Below are positions 35,880 to 49,384 of a stretch of 64,000 nt of DNA, in pieces. How positions within the stretch are numbered: position 1 is the stretch's first letter; each line of letters starts with the position of its first letter. The stretch comes from Patiria pectinifera (taxonomy: Eukaryota; Echinodermata; Asteroidea; Valvatida; Asterinidae): NCBI GenBank assembly GCA_029964075.1, contig CM057144.1:11121281-11185280 (forward strand), written 5' to 3'. Below the pieces are notes generated by a model that made no database searches, was not told the DNA's origin, and worked only from the letters and a program-made list of their open reading frames with translations. A program made the translations under genes and the position numbers.

Positions 35880-37563
35880 CACGTGACCGGATTCGTCCAT
35901 GGCACACTATCACCACTATGTGTCAGGCACTCGAATGGTTAGGACGTACAGGCTGTTTCATTGCCATTGTAATGACGTAAGTCCGCTTGGTTGTGCGTGA
36001 AAGACATACATGTAGGTCTACCGATACGTCAAACGTGGCGCTCATTTTCGCCCCTTTTATGGGGATTTTAAACATTAACAAAAATACCGTCACCCCTGCT
36101 CCGGAACTGTCACTGTTCTCATAAAAGATCCAACTTTGAAGTACTAAAAGATAACGAACAATATGCCTACTTCATCGTTCATGGGCTTCGCTCGTCGTAC
36201 CAATCGCCCCTCGAGTTTTGAAGTAAGGCATTATTCACTAGCCGGCCATACTAAATTGAAAGCGAAGTAAAATCTTCATTTTTGGAACTTGCGAATATCA
36301 ATGAAAGCAACGACATAAAGTTAATTAGAAATTAATACCAGTCTGTTCTGGTGCATAAAAAAAATGTGATTAAACCTACCCAAATGTTTTAAGCCACGTT
36401 AAAATAAAAATTAAAGTGAGGCTTGGAAAGCATAAATATTCCGGCACCATCCCATTCAACAATTTACAATTTATAAAATACATTCAGGGAACACGATCCA
36501 ACATGGCTTCCTCATGAATGTGTACTTTCCTCCAGGGGTTCGGCATTTTGTAAGTGACAGTAAGTGTTCGGTGGCGATAAGACTATAATATTTGGTCTGA
36601 ATGACCATATGGGCGGAAATTCGAATATAGAACTTCCAAGGCGCCTCGGAACAGTGTGGTGTAACCAGAGGCGGAGCTGTGGCTAGGTTTTCTTAAAAGT
36701 ATCCCCGGCATTATTTGGAAGCCTTGTGGCTGCAAGTCGGCTTTTATGTAGGTTAACCGGACAAGGGTGTCGCCGCAGTTCGACACTGATTCTTTGAACT
36801 TTCGAAACTATATATCCTCCACAACTGCATTAAGTTCAACCAATATTCCAGAAAAAAATTCAAACCACACTTTGTTGTTTGTTGGCCTACTGCCAAACTT
36901 TTGTTTTGCGGCAGGCGAAACTTTTAGCCAATCAAATCGCTTCGTTTAGCGCGCTGACCGCTTAGCGGTCGGTGTATTCCTGACATGCGCAGTGACCCCT
37001 GACTTGTATTGCAAAAAGAAGTTCAAACAATTTTCCGTCTAATAATAACACAAAGTCATCGCGCTACGAGAGAAAGGATTAATAGGTTTTTGCATTTGTT
37101 TTCGGGGTAATGATGATTAATTCTCCCGGGACAAAATGAAACCATCTCCTGACCATGGAATTAGCAACAGGTAGTTTACTTTTCCTGTTTACTTTATTAA
37201 ATAAACTGATGCGAATTCTTTCGAAATATAATCCAACAACCTTGATTATGTTCAGTATTAATCTGCTGATCACCAGAACAATATGTGGTATTGTCTAAAG
37301 CAAAGGTAAAGCTGAAAATATAACAAAACCGAAACGGGAAGACAAATAAGCAAACATTTCCCGAAATATCTAACCGCTTTCCGAACAACAGTGACCAGGC
37401 TGTGTAACTTTGAAATATGATAACGAAAAGTTGAAAAGTATCATTGAATAGGTTGCCAACACTGCACTCTTTCACTCTTTTCATGGTACTATACGGGGTT
37501 TATTAAATAAAAAGGAAGCCCATATGTAAATGTTAATTATAAAAAAATACTAATATATTTTAA

Positions 37564-38085
37564 AATAAGTTAAAGATCATGACGTGAATCACCAATGTGT
37601 CCACTTTCCAATGATGCCTTGATTTTGTGCCTGTGACCATGGATGACAGAGCATTGATTGTTATTCTGTCAAGGGTCAAAACATGTACTGAGCCAAGTTT
37701 TTCCTGGCTATAATAATATTGCTACTTGTTTGTTATGCAAAGGTTGAAATGGAATAATTGTTAAGTCATCAATGAGTTACATAAGCACTTTTTGCCACGT
37801 TGAAGGCATTGGGCCATTAGGGGTTATAGTGGCTATGAGAATGGTTAACTCATTGGGTCAAAATTGAATAAATTGTTTTTAAAGAAAAGGATGTCTTCTT
37901 GCTTTAAATTAAGCCGTCCACATGCCCAGGATACCAGTTACCCTTTTGCACAAACTTGGCCCATTGCAGGTTCTGACTATTGACAGAACACCAACGAATG
38001 CTCAGTCATCCGTGGCCGCAGACACACAATCAAGGTACCATTGGAAAGTGGACACATTGGTGTTTCACATGATCTTTAACTTATT
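37564..38085. mobile_element. Foldback element with ~110-bp terminal inverted repeats
   Basis: The left end (ATAAGTTAAAGATCATG, CACCAATGTGTCCACTTTCC) is mirrored at the right end (GGAAAGTGGACACATTGGTG, CATGATCTTTAACTTAT). The inner arms also match (TGATTTTGTG / CACACAATCA). No ORF was found. Confidence 0.85.
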
Positions 38086-38781
38086 GCAAAATATTGATTA
38101 GATTTGTTATAATTATTTTGTATAGGCCTTGTGACTTTGTGTCACCATTGCGTGTTCACCTCGCGGTTTTGCAATGCTCTCGCAAAATTGCTGGTGCGCA
38201 TCCGCCATGATGACCTTGTTAAAAAGTAATACCTGTCCATGGCTTGCTAGTACATTTTTTTTGTATGGAATTCCAAACTGTGGCACGTTCTAATTACCTA
38301 TGTAAGACTTTATTTGCAAGTGAGTTCTGCAGTTACTAGGCCTATCTGGTTTGGTGCTATGAGGATCCCAAGCGATTTGGAATTTAGTCGGACGCTGAGC
38401 TAATCGGCGTGTGCTTTCCATGGCGGCTAAGTTTTAGTCATTTCTCGAGAAGTTGGATAATGTATTTTGATAAGATTAACATGCCGTATATTTCGCCGTG
38501 CATATAGGTTACAATCAGTCTGGTGACGAGGCCATGAATAATTGACGAAACGTGATCCGTGATCCCACGTCTCCCGGAATGGTCGTACTACGGAAAATCC
38601 GGTTGTTCATCATCATCCAGGACTCGTAGTTCGTGATATTCGTTGGGTTTGCTCCAGAGATACAGGGGTGAATATACTAGGAAAGGGGGGGGGGTACCCT
38701 TTCCTTATTAAGTTCACCCCGCCTCCAAAAATGTGAAGTACACAAAAGGAGAGCAACGTTTTTCATTCATCATGCCTAAAT

Positions 38782-39112
38782 CAGGCGCGGTTCTAGTGCC
38801 AATATTTTGGGGAGCTAGCAAGGTGGATCCAGAATTTTTTTGGGGGGAGGCGTGCTGAAATGTAGACCGGTTATTTTCTCCGGAAACTTAGGCCTCTGAA
38901 ATCAATACGGGGGGGGAGGGGGGGGGGCGGGATTCGTGCCATATTTTCAATGGGGAGCGCTGATAAAATCCTACAATCAGGCACACTATATTATTATTAA
39001 CTAAAAGTGTTCAAAATTTGCACCCTTCTCATTTAGGGGGAGACCGTTCCCATGAACGTCAAATTGGGGGGGGGGGGGGGGAAAGCCCCCCCCCCCCGTA
39101 GAACCGCCACTG
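38782..39112. mobile_element. hAT-type MITE, 8-bp target duplication GCCTAAAT
   Basis: It begins CAGGCGCGGTTCTA and ends TAGAACCGCCACTG, with 8-bp GCCTAAAT on both sides (38774-38781 and 39113-39120). Its interior is the inverted, diverged version of the 35606 element and has expanded poly-G and poly-C tracts. Confidence 0.9.
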
Positions 39113-39988
39113 GCCTAAATTCTCAAAATATGCTCCTGCAGAATGCCGAAAAAGCACCTAAAATTCGATTATTATTTCCGAAGGGAGTATCCTAATATGT
39201 AACGGGGGGGGGGGGGGGGGTGCCGAGAATCCCCCTCCCCAGCGAATCCTGGATCCAAGACTGGAATATTGATCGGAGAAATCGAATTGACGCAAGGACG
39301 CCCCTGCTGCAAGGGGCGTGTTTTTATTTAAAAGGGGGCATTTTCAGCTATATTATTATTTTTTTTTGGGGGGGGACCTAAAGACAAACCCTTTAAATCG
39401 TCCCATGTGCATTGATTTAGACTAGGCGATATTTCAAAAACTGTTACAGATGAGGCATTTTTGAGTAGAAGTTGGTAACATTTTATCTCATTTTATCTCA
39501 TTTTAGGGTGCTGAATCCGAAAATGATGGTTACCAGCAACCTGGATTTTTAGTGGAAATATGCCTAATTTGCATAAATCTTTAATACCTGTCGTGTAATT
39601 TATTTGTTCCCATATTTGGGTATATTTATATATATTTTTGTAAAGTTTATTTGGGTGATTCTATTTACACTTCATTGCGTCACGATCCGCGTTAAGTGGT
39701 TTCAAACATACGATCTCTTCGGGTTTTTTCCCCCGGAACCATCTGTCTTTCCGGCCAGGTCATCCCGGATTGCCGGAATTTCTTCTTTTTTGGGGGGGGG
39801 GGTGCAAAAATCAAACCTAAATTTCATCATCACTTATACTTCGAACCGTAAAGCTTAACTCGTCACCTATACTCATCTTTCCGACCCCCAACCTTTTTTA
39901 TTTCCTCGATATCGTTATCACGCGATCGGTGAATCATCCATCCATTCTGTATCTGTATGGTTACGTTGCAGAAACCTTATTCAGGCAT

Positions 39989-41111
39989 TGGGTCGTATGT
40001 ATAAAAACTAGCATTTGCTTTTACTACACATTTTTAAGCATTTACTTGCATTTGTATGAATAAAAACGAAGCAAATGCTTTTACTGGAAAGCATTTGCTG
40101 AAAGCTAAAAGTATTTACTTTTTACTTGCTAGCTTTCGCTAGACTAGAAGTGTTTACTTCATTTAGTATGAATAAAAAGGAGTAAATGCTTCAGATTTCA
40201 AGCATTTACTGGTCATTTTTCAAGGCTTGGTTGGGGCAACCTTGAAAATATAAAGCAAATACTTCTGCGCAAAAACTGCTGCATTTATGAATATTAATCG
40301 CCCCAAAATTGACACAAAACGTTAATAAACTACATATAATACCATACACTGTATTTTGACTAACATTTATGTGCAATTTAAATACTTTTTTATTATGTAT
40401 TTTATTACTAGAATTAGAAACGATAATTTCGCATTTTGTTCACGATATGAGAAGTGTTAGCGTAAAATTCAGTGCGGCACAGAATGATTAAGGATAAATT
40501 TTATCCAACGGCACCCTGGGGACTGAACAAAATGAAATCATTTGTTTAGTTTATTAGGTCCCCAATCTTTGCAAACTATTATTTTTTTTAATATTTCATT
40601 AAACAAAACTCTTTGTGTATCGAATGTTGGTATGATTTTACCCACTTTAACACGTCTGTGATTTTTATGCAATTGTGACGTCTACAAGGACACTGTGGAC
40701 CTTTACAATTTTCATGAATGATGAAAGTATACTTTTTGTATTCTGCAACTGCCGAAAAGTGTCATTATTTTTGCTGGATTTGAGTATCAAAATGTATGTA
40801 CATGTACTTCTGCATGTACTGTATGCATCACCTTGATTTGGACTATTACACCACGTGTAAACCCTGTGTGTGTGCGGCAGTTTGTACACACAAAAGAAAC
40901 CCTATTGTTGGCAATCATTCGTCCATGAAAACAATTCAACAGTAAGAAGCATTTGCTATTTGTTGTCTAGTAAATGCTGAACAGTAAAGGAAAATTTTTA
41001 TTCATACGAAATCAAGCATTTGCTTTTCCTTAATGCTTGTACTCCAAAGTAAATGCTTTTACTTTTTGCTTAAACTTCCTAGCATTTACTAGTTTTTATA
41101 CATACGACCCA
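39989..41111. mobile_element. 1.1-kb DNA-transposon-like element
   Basis: Terminal inverted repeats read TGGGTCGTATGTATAAAAAC and its complement at the right end. Subterminal regions are arrays of AGCATTTGCTTTTACT-like units in both orientations. No transposase ORF is visible. A truncated copy opens the window (1-118). No clear target duplication. Confidence 0.75.
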
Positions 41112-41202
41112 TTATCGCAACTGAGTATAGGTACTCAAGGCACTGGGAGTTATGTCTATTATTAGATGAATGAAGTACATGGGAAATATGAGACCCATTA
41201 TG

Positions 41203-41485
41203 TAGCACCTTGTAAGGATTTACAAGGTGCTGCGGCCACTGCCAGGACACCAGGGCGAACCCCTTCTCTTAGCGACAAGTGTAACTGGGTTCTTTTATAT
41301 GCATTACACAACACACGGGACCTACGGCTTAATACGTCCCATCCGAAGGACGAAGCAAGAATGGTCAAGTCCCATATGCTTAAGGGCACAAGTGTCCGCC
41401 GGTGGGCTCGAACCCACCGTCACTGTTGCCTCTGAAACACCAGAACATAAGTCCGGTGCTCTTAACCGCTAGGCCATGACACTCC
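41203..41485 (-). mobile_element. tRNA-derived SINE
   Basis: On the minus strand the 5' end has a tRNA-like promoter: A box TGGCCTAGCGGTTAAGAGC (41476-41458) and B box GGGTTCGAGCCC (41415-41404). A possible anticodon stem CCGGA/TCTGG lies between. A non-tRNA body of ~200 bp follows, ending in the hairpin CACCTTGTAAATCC...ACAAGGTG. The body and the lack of a 3' acceptor pairing argue for a SINE rather than a functional tRNA gene. Confidence 0.75.
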
Positions 41486-42525
41486 ATTGTTTCAGGTAAA
41501 GCTCTACTAGAGGGGTGGGGACGAAGAAGAAATCAGGGGTAATTGTATTTGTTTTCCCGCAGATTATTAAATAATGGAAAATCCAGTTCAAGGCGTTAAT
41601 TGCTACCTAAAAAAAACCCCAATTCTTTAATGTCTTATAAGCATATTTTTTTTCATTTCTCCCCACTTCTGAATTCCATTCTTTCGTAGATAGCTGGTCA
41701 AGGATTTCGTAAACATTTGGTTGTTATCATAGGGCCTATCAGTATCATAATCAGCAGTGCCTTAATAAGTTCAGCCAAACAAACTGCACGTGTTTATGAC
41801 TGCGTCATGTAAACACAGTGCGTCGATCAATGTTTTTTTATCAATGAAATGTAGTCTAGCGCCCTCATTTGTCTGACAATGTCCATGTTCACCACGTAAA
41901 CGTGTAATGGCTTGACTTGCCACTGAAGCGGAATTTCGTCGTAAGTTATTTTGTATAAATTTCATAAAACAAACGAGTGTGTCAGTGTGCTTGTAAGAAT
42001 GTCAGTTGCTTCTTTACTATTTTCTACTACCGCCCTGTACTAGTGTAGTAAAATGACCATCTATGTTTTCTTTTTGACTGTAAAGGACCGCGCGATCGAC
42101 TCACGACTGTCGCTTTCTAGGCAAGTTGCCCCGCCCCTACGTTACAGTATGGAGGGGTAGATTTTGCGATCGTGTGGTGTAGGCCCGGTTCTAGCATAAG
42201 GAAACAAAATCCACTTTAAAATTATTAGACCGACCAAACTTGTTGGCGATGTTGTGCCCATTCTTGAAAATCACGCATTCTCGAAAATGGGCAGGCACAT
42301 TCTCGAGAATGTGCAACTGGATCCTTGCTCAATCTTGGCAAAAAATAACTCTTCCAGATTGAGCGCACATTCTTGAGAATGCGCGACAAGATAACGGTCT
42401 TGTCGATGCCGAGCACCGGCTGCGCTTGGCAAGTCTAGCTGCATCCTCAGTCACTGATTCTTAATAATTATACTGTTGCAACGCAAGGCGCTGAAAAGTA
42501 GAGCGGATATGAAAAGTATACGCGT

Positions 42526-43025
42526 NNNNNNNNNNNNNNNNNNNNNNNNNNNNNNNNNNNNNNNNNNNNNNNNNNNNNNNNNNNNNNNNNNNNNNNNNNN
42601 NNNNNNNNNNNNNNNNNNNNNNNNNNNNNNNNNNNNNNNNNNNNNNNNNNNNNNNNNNNNNNNNNNNNNNNNNNNNNNNNNNNNNNNNNNNNNNNNNNNN
42701 NNNNNNNNNNNNNNNNNNNNNNNNNNNNNNNNNNNNNNNNNNNNNNNNNNNNNNNNNNNNNNNNNNNNNNNNNNNNNNNNNNNNNNNNNNNNNNNNNNNN
42801 NNNNNNNNNNNNNNNNNNNNNNNNNNNNNNNNNNNNNNNNNNNNNNNNNNNNNNNNNNNNNNNNNNNNNNNNNNNNNNNNNNNNNNNNNNNNNNNNNNNN
42901 NNNNNNNNNNNNNNNNNNNNNNNNNNNNNNNNNNNNNNNNNNNNNNNNNNNNNNNNNNNNNNNNNNNNNNNNNNNNNNNNNNNNNNNNNNNNNNNNNNNN
43001 NNNNNNNNNNNNNNNNNNNNNNNNN
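42526..43025. other. Assembly gap, exactly 500 N, at the inverted-duplication junction
   Basis: There are exactly 500 N. The sequence to the right starts in the middle of gene C exon 2 in reverse orientation relative to contig 2. The join between the two arms is therefore made by the scaffolder, not by sequenced bases. Confidence 0.97.
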
Positions 43026-45178
43026 GTACACGTGCATCGTGTCCAATGGAGTGGAGAATATCAACAGGACCATACGGCTTGTAGTCCTTGGTGAGATTTG
43101 AACTTCGAACTTTGAACTCCATTAAAAACCTTAAAACACGGGCCTGTTAAAATTAGGAACAAAATCTTTCTATCGATGAAATTGTTTATGTGCTTGTTTT
43201 AAATCTGAGAAATTTATGCTCTTCAATAAAGTCATGTGTCTTATCAACTCGAACTTGAGTATCGTTGAAGTTTATCGCTGAAATTTGGGCTAATGCAAGT
43301 TTTAAGTTTTTCTAGTTTTTATCATAATAATTTGAAGGCTCCGTTGTTCGTTGGACGCAGTGTGACGTAAATAGGGGAGCAATGGAAAGAGGAAAATGAG
43401 CTGTGTAATATTTGAAACTCTGACAAAACCTAGCCCAGGTTGGACGACGTCTTCATTGCATTACGACTTGCGTGTACACAACGGAGTCCAACCTGGGCTA
43501 GACCTAACCCATCGAATGCCCTCATCAGAACAATTTTCCCCCTCAAGGCCCCACACCTGAAAGCTTTGTTCCTATATACATTTGTGTAATTATCCAACTA
43601 TATGTTATTTGATTACTTCCAATCGTTTTAATTTTGTTTAATTGGGCCATCGAAATTAAATTTTTCCATCCACAGAGGATTCGCGGGCCGACAAGCCCGT
43701 CTTCTTAGGAAGCAACGGGGGCTCCTGCACCAATCGTACGGCCGAGGTCGGCGAGACGGTCCGCTTCTCTTGCGAGTTCTTCGTGGGCAAGGCCCTGTTG
43801 ACGCAGAGCTTTGTGAGCTGGTATCGCATGGATAAGAATGGCCAAACCCCGGCAGAGTGGCTCGAAGACATCGAGACACAAACGGAGCAGAGTAGTAGGT
43901 CAGTTTACAGACAGACAAACAGATAAGGAGACCCCGACCAACACACATACTGAAATTTGTATCCTTGTGGAGACATTTCTTTGTTCTCGTGTACTAAAGT
44001 TTTCGAGTTTGAAAGCACAGTTTCAAAATGCTCCTATTTTAACCAGAATTATTTTCCTTGGCTGAAATTCGGAATTAATATCCCTTTTCTAAAACTCTAC
44101 CATTTGCGACCGATCAACATACCTTGGAAATTCCTAGTTCATCTATAGAAATTGCCCTGTGGAGACGTATACAATCTTTTGTTCTCTATAGTGTGCACGT
44201 CTCCAAAGGGCACGGTGTATCAGATCACCACACAAAATGTGTTTGTCACGTGGACAATCACAGATGTTTGAAATGGCTTTGTGACTCGTAATAACATCAT
44301 CATGATGTCACTAAATTTAAAGTATAACACATAATACTGTATAACACCAAGTAACAAACGAATTAGACATTGAATTAACTAGCTATAGGCCTAAAAAAAG
44401 TCCCTTTAATGTGACGTCACAAGACAAGCGATGACGTCATCACGACGGCACTTAAATTTTCATCTATAACACATCCTGATCTAGGCCGGCGTCTACCAGT
44501 TTACAACCAAATTGGACATGCAGTTCAGTATGATATAGACATTTGAAAATGCACCTTTAAATTGACATCACATGAAGTGTGATGACGTAATCATGACGTA
44601 ATTTCAATTTCCATCTAGGCTATAACACATCCTGGTATAGGTACATATCAAGTAACAACCAATTCGACTTACAGTTCTGTAGATATAGGCCTTCGAAAAA
44701 CGCACACAGAACTACGGTAATCAAGTCAGTCACATGATAAAATTTGCCAGATACGGATCGTGATGGATAACCCATGTTTGTTCTGTTGAACTCGAAACAG
44801 AAAACGCCACTCTCTTCATTTCAAACTTTTCCGATCTATTTTTAAGATCAGAGTTCACAGAATGACAATTTCACTTTCAAAACTTTAATAGGCCTGCTGA
44901 GGGTGGGAAAAGCTGCTTAGCAAATCTATTTGCACATTTTTTGAGCACATTCTGAATTTACTCTTTACCTTTTTTTCAGGATGGACAGTGTCATTGTATC
45001 CAATCTTGAAATCCCCAACATCAAGGAAAACGCCTTCGGATCGTGGATGGCACTAATCTACTCGAACGGGTACCAGGCGGATGCGGTGGTGTCCGTCAAC
45101 CCCAGGCCGACCGGCAACGGAGGTACTGACAAATCGCTGCTGGAAAAAATCAAAATGGGGTTCCAGAAACACGAATAG
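43026..45178 (+). CDS. Gene C second copy, 5'-truncated at contig edge
   Basis: Exon pieces are 43026-43090 (only the last 65 nt of exon 2), 43676-43898 and 44980-45178 (stop TAG). The protein matches gene C in these parts, with one residue changed (YRMDK here, YRVDK in the left arm). It keeps the same read-through of the weak donor (GT at 45123) and the same soluble C terminus. Signal peptide, most of Ig 1 and the promoter are missing because the contig begins inside the exon; this is an assembly boundary rather than evidence of a broken gene. Confidence 0.85.
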
Positions 45179-48100
45179 CGATATTATGCTTCCTTTTACT
45201 AGATTGTAGAGCTTGCATAGAACGCCCTCAAAGCGTGGACACATTCATTTTTTCCCTGTGTGATATGCTTACCTAAACGCTTTGTAGGCCCGACTTTCAT
45301 CGTTCCCACGGAAGTTAAATAATGAAACCTATCCATAGTGTGGGCGTCCCGTGGCCGTGCAAGCTATAGTACCCGGAATCACTGATCTCATACATGTAAT
45401 TCTGAATGGAGAGCGCATGCAGCTCATGGGGTGAAGTCACTAAGGCGCCATCTTGAGAGACCAAAATGTATGGACGCCTACCAGTACCATAGAGCTACGA
45501 CGCCTACCCGTACCCGGGGCCTTGTTGGGGCCTTGTTGTGGCTTGCGGTGGCTTCAAAGCTTTGTGTAGGGAGATGGGCGCATGCGCTATCCAGTCAGCG
45601 AAGGTTTATTATACATTTGGCCTAAAATACTCAGGGACAATGGATTTGAAGAATACTCTAACGTTGTTGATTAAACTGTATGGGATCGAGATATGGGAGT
45701 GCATGTAAAATGGGGGTGGGGCGGATGGTAAGGATATAGGGTGCAACCTTGTAGAACAATTTCCATAGACACCAGTGCGAAATGCCCACACTTCAACATT
45801 TCTTTTAAAAATACTCAGAACTCCCACAGGTACGTATTGAAGCTGCACAGAGAAATGATGATCAACATGTCATCACTTCATTTTCTTTTAATTTTTTGGT
45901 GGCTTGGCCACTGACTTTTCGAGAAATTCTCGCCCAAAGCGGAAAAGAAAATCCTGAAAAATGATCCTTCTATGCAGGAATGAGTAAATTTTCACAACGT
46001 TGGATTTGGTTAAATTGAATCAACATTGGGTAAAATGACTAATTTTACGTTGAGTAAAATATACCCAACATGCATGGAGAATTTACACATTTTTTTTTAA
46101 CCAACAAAATTTCAATACATGTTTAGAGAGCGTTGGTTTCACAGAGATCCTGATTAAATCATGGTCGCGTGAGGGCGCTGTACCATAAATAAAACTGTCC
46201 TTCAACGTTGAGAATACTTAACTAAAAATAAGGCCTATCTTGCAAAAGTTCGAGTCACAATTTTAACGGCAAATTAAAGGCAGAGGAAAGGAAAACTTAT
46301 ATTTCCCAAATGAATTCAGGAAATGTGGAGTAAACAGGGACATTTTGCTTTACCTTTCAAAATTAGAAATCGTCAAAGATATTAGCTGGTGTAAGATCCC
46401 TTAAAAGTGGCGGGACATTTAAAAAAGGGCATAAAGCTGCATTGGTGTGTTTATCCTTAATTTTCAACTGCTTTATTTCAAATTGATCAGCTTTTAACCA
46501 CGACACAACTGCCGGCGCAGCCACGACTGGTTTCGCCCCAAATAGTTCAGAGTCGCCCGCCGGAAGGTAACCGTATACACGGTCATGATGTTTGCGCTCA
46601 CATCTTTATGTTTGCTCCAACACTAACGGCTATGTGCGATGTTGCTATTGAACTCGCTGTATGATTTTAACCTAGACTGAAGACGGAGTTCGACTCGAGT
46701 CGTTCATAAGTCAAGCACAAGTCCATCACAAGTCAATCATAAGTCAATCACTGGTCAGTCATAAGTCATGTCACAAGTCATCCTCAAGCCTCATGTACAT
46801 GGTACATTCTTTGCCAAATTGTCCTTTCAGTCAAAATCAATCAAGTGACTATTTTCAACAAGTTAAGATCGAGTTCCCGGCCTATGAGGCACAAGGCAGG
46901 ATTGACTGGCTGTGACTGTTTATGTAATTTGATACAGCTATGCGTTGACTGTAGGCGATTGACAAGCCTGTGCCTACCACGTCTGCTTTTGTCTGTTGAC
47001 TGAATTTGACTAGTCACAGTGCTTGCTTAAAATAAGATACGACTGTTGGTGACTAGCCCTTGTAGAAGTCACGACACGAAGAGGGTTGAATTTTTGAACG
47101 TCTGTGACTGTTCAGATAGCAGGGGGGTTAATTTAAATACGTTGTGACTTGACCTCTGATGATCTTTGTATGACTTGTGATGACTTAATTTGGACGCAGG
47201 TCGAATTAGATTAGTTGCAGAGAAAGAAAAAAAAGAATTTCAGCTGAAACCAACAGGGTTTAAATTTATATCGCTTTTTCAACAGTAGATTTTCAAAATT
47301 GAAAAGCCGATAACATCTGCAATAAACCGATGTATTTTAACTTTGTATAATACCAAAGATGATTTGAAAATAGAGTTCTAAATATGTAAAGCTTTCGTCT
47401 CTATGTAAAGTTAACCTTACACTGAATATAATTTGAATATACCTCAAGACCTTAGAAAGTTCGTTAGAATAATATATTCTAACGTTTGTCTAATAGCACT
47501 AATACCAAAGGTGATTTGAAAATAAAAGTTGTTTTATATTAAGCTTTCATTTATATGTTTCAATAAATTGATTTTTTTTTAAATCACTGTGGTTTGCAAA
47601 AGTCAATTTACTCAACAAAACATTTTTATACGAGATTTGAGGCTTTTTATTTGGTGTGGGCGTGTGTATAGGGCCACCTATGCTCACAATTCTTGTACAA
47701 AGTTAAAGTTGCTTCTCCTCATGCTATTTTTGAGTTTCACCCCGGAAAAAAAAGATGAGAGGCTTTTAAACTTGCTATTTTTTTTCTCGCAATACAAAAC
47801 TCATTAATGAGAAATCGCAAAAAGTTTTGGCCATGTTTAATTGTGGAATATTTTCTGAACGAATCGAATTATCTGCGGCTTGGCAATAATTCACACATGT
47901 GCTTGAAAACGTCTAAAACAGAAAAACAGCTTTAAAATTCCGTTTAATCAAATATACACAATTTATAATTCGTTAGAACGAATAAAATATCAACATACCA
48001 AATATACCAACAAAAGTATCAACATACATTTGACTAGTCGAAAACTCAATCAAAAGGAACAAAAGCTATAAACAATGTTTCAAAACCAAAATGAAAATAC

Positions 48101-49384
48101 ATGGAAGCTTCACTGATGAAGCGTCAAGTGAAAGATTCAGTTGCGAAAGCGTTTTCTCGACGTGAAACAGAGTACACGGACGTCAACCCTTATCATTTGA
48201 TAATTTATTTCGTCACCAAAGGCTAGACACTCTCCAAACTGGTTGTGAGATACTCTCACAACCAGTTTTTTTAGAATCAACGAGGAGTAAACAACATATA
48301 TCTAATCACTGATCAGAAGCATTAAGTACGCAACTGAAACATCATCAAAACTGTCATCGCCGCGGGGGCCTGAATGTCGATAATGAATCATCTGATGACA
48401 GCACTTGAAGTTCAAATGATGCAATTTTTTTAAGATAGTGCATTATACGCCTAGCAGCTGCCCTTTGCTTTATTAAACTACAGAAGCGTCAATTCGTTGC
48501 CGCCAACGACTTTGACCACCAATATGCAAATCAGACAAGCTCGGTGCACTTTTTTTAGACTCTGTAAAATATTTATGTTGAAGGATCTGAAGCCTTATTT
48601 GCATATTGAGGAAAGAATGGGTAAAGTTCGAGAGGCGTTTTATTCTCTGCAATGTATTGCCATGTGTACAAACGGCAGTTTAACCTGTGTTAAAACCCAT
48701 ATTTGGAACACAGTTCTAACTCCTGTTCTTATATAAAACACAAGGCTTATTGTCAAAGCTGCAGGTCTTCATAAGTACTGTAAAACGACGTCTCTTCTAC
48801 ATGGTTTGAATTTATGTAAGATCAATGATGCTTCGTCTGCATTTCAACTCAATTTAGTTTGTCAGCTTTTTAACAACACCTCGAAGCAATTTATATTTTC
48901 ATTCATAAAGTATCTCTAATAATGGCCTACAAATGCGCACATGTACATATTTTCAAATACAAGTACTATAGAGAATGACTTAACTCCTATGATTATAGGG
49001 CCTAGTCATATTAATCTAAAATAAAATATACAAGTATTTTTACTGCGTTATTAACCATACATAAATGGTACAAAAGTCAAAATGTATCAAAGATTATTTC
49101 AGTAGGTGGACAAATTAATGTAACATTATCTTTGTTAAAATTATGAAATATGAAAAATAGAAATCTTCAAGAATTTCTCATAAACATACAGAGTTGCAGA
49201 ATATCTTAACATAAGATCCAAACTTAAACTTCTCTTCAAAAATTGCAAGTAAAAGAGTCTATGACATTTTTAACTTTTAGAAAGACAAGCCTAAGATACC
49301 AACTGAGACTATGACTTAATTCTCAGCAAGTTAATTAAAGTTCATATCGCCCCACCAACTTTTCCCGTTGGGTTCGATGAGCTT
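45179..49384. other. Intergenic region between the right-arm copies of C and B
   Basis: Mirror of 24101-28310. I see no TIR or membrane exon. An AATAAA about 1 kb after the gene C copy stop (near 46188) is a possible poly(A) signal. AGTCA-rich degenerate repeats lie at about 46690-47200. Confidence 0.55.

Noticed and set aside
41396-41485. Possible functional tRNA gene
   Set aside because: A and B boxes are good, but it is followed by a SINE body and has no clean acceptor stem.
42240-42400. Cluster of TTCTCGAGAA/TTCTTGAAAA motifs resembling heat-shock elements
   Set aside because: Only two copies match the TTCnnGAA spacing and no promoter is nearby; it looks like an inverted-repeat fragment.
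42451-43122. ORFs spanning the second N gap, joining gene C sequence to contig 2
   Set aside because: They cross an artificial 500-N spacer; the continuity is not real.
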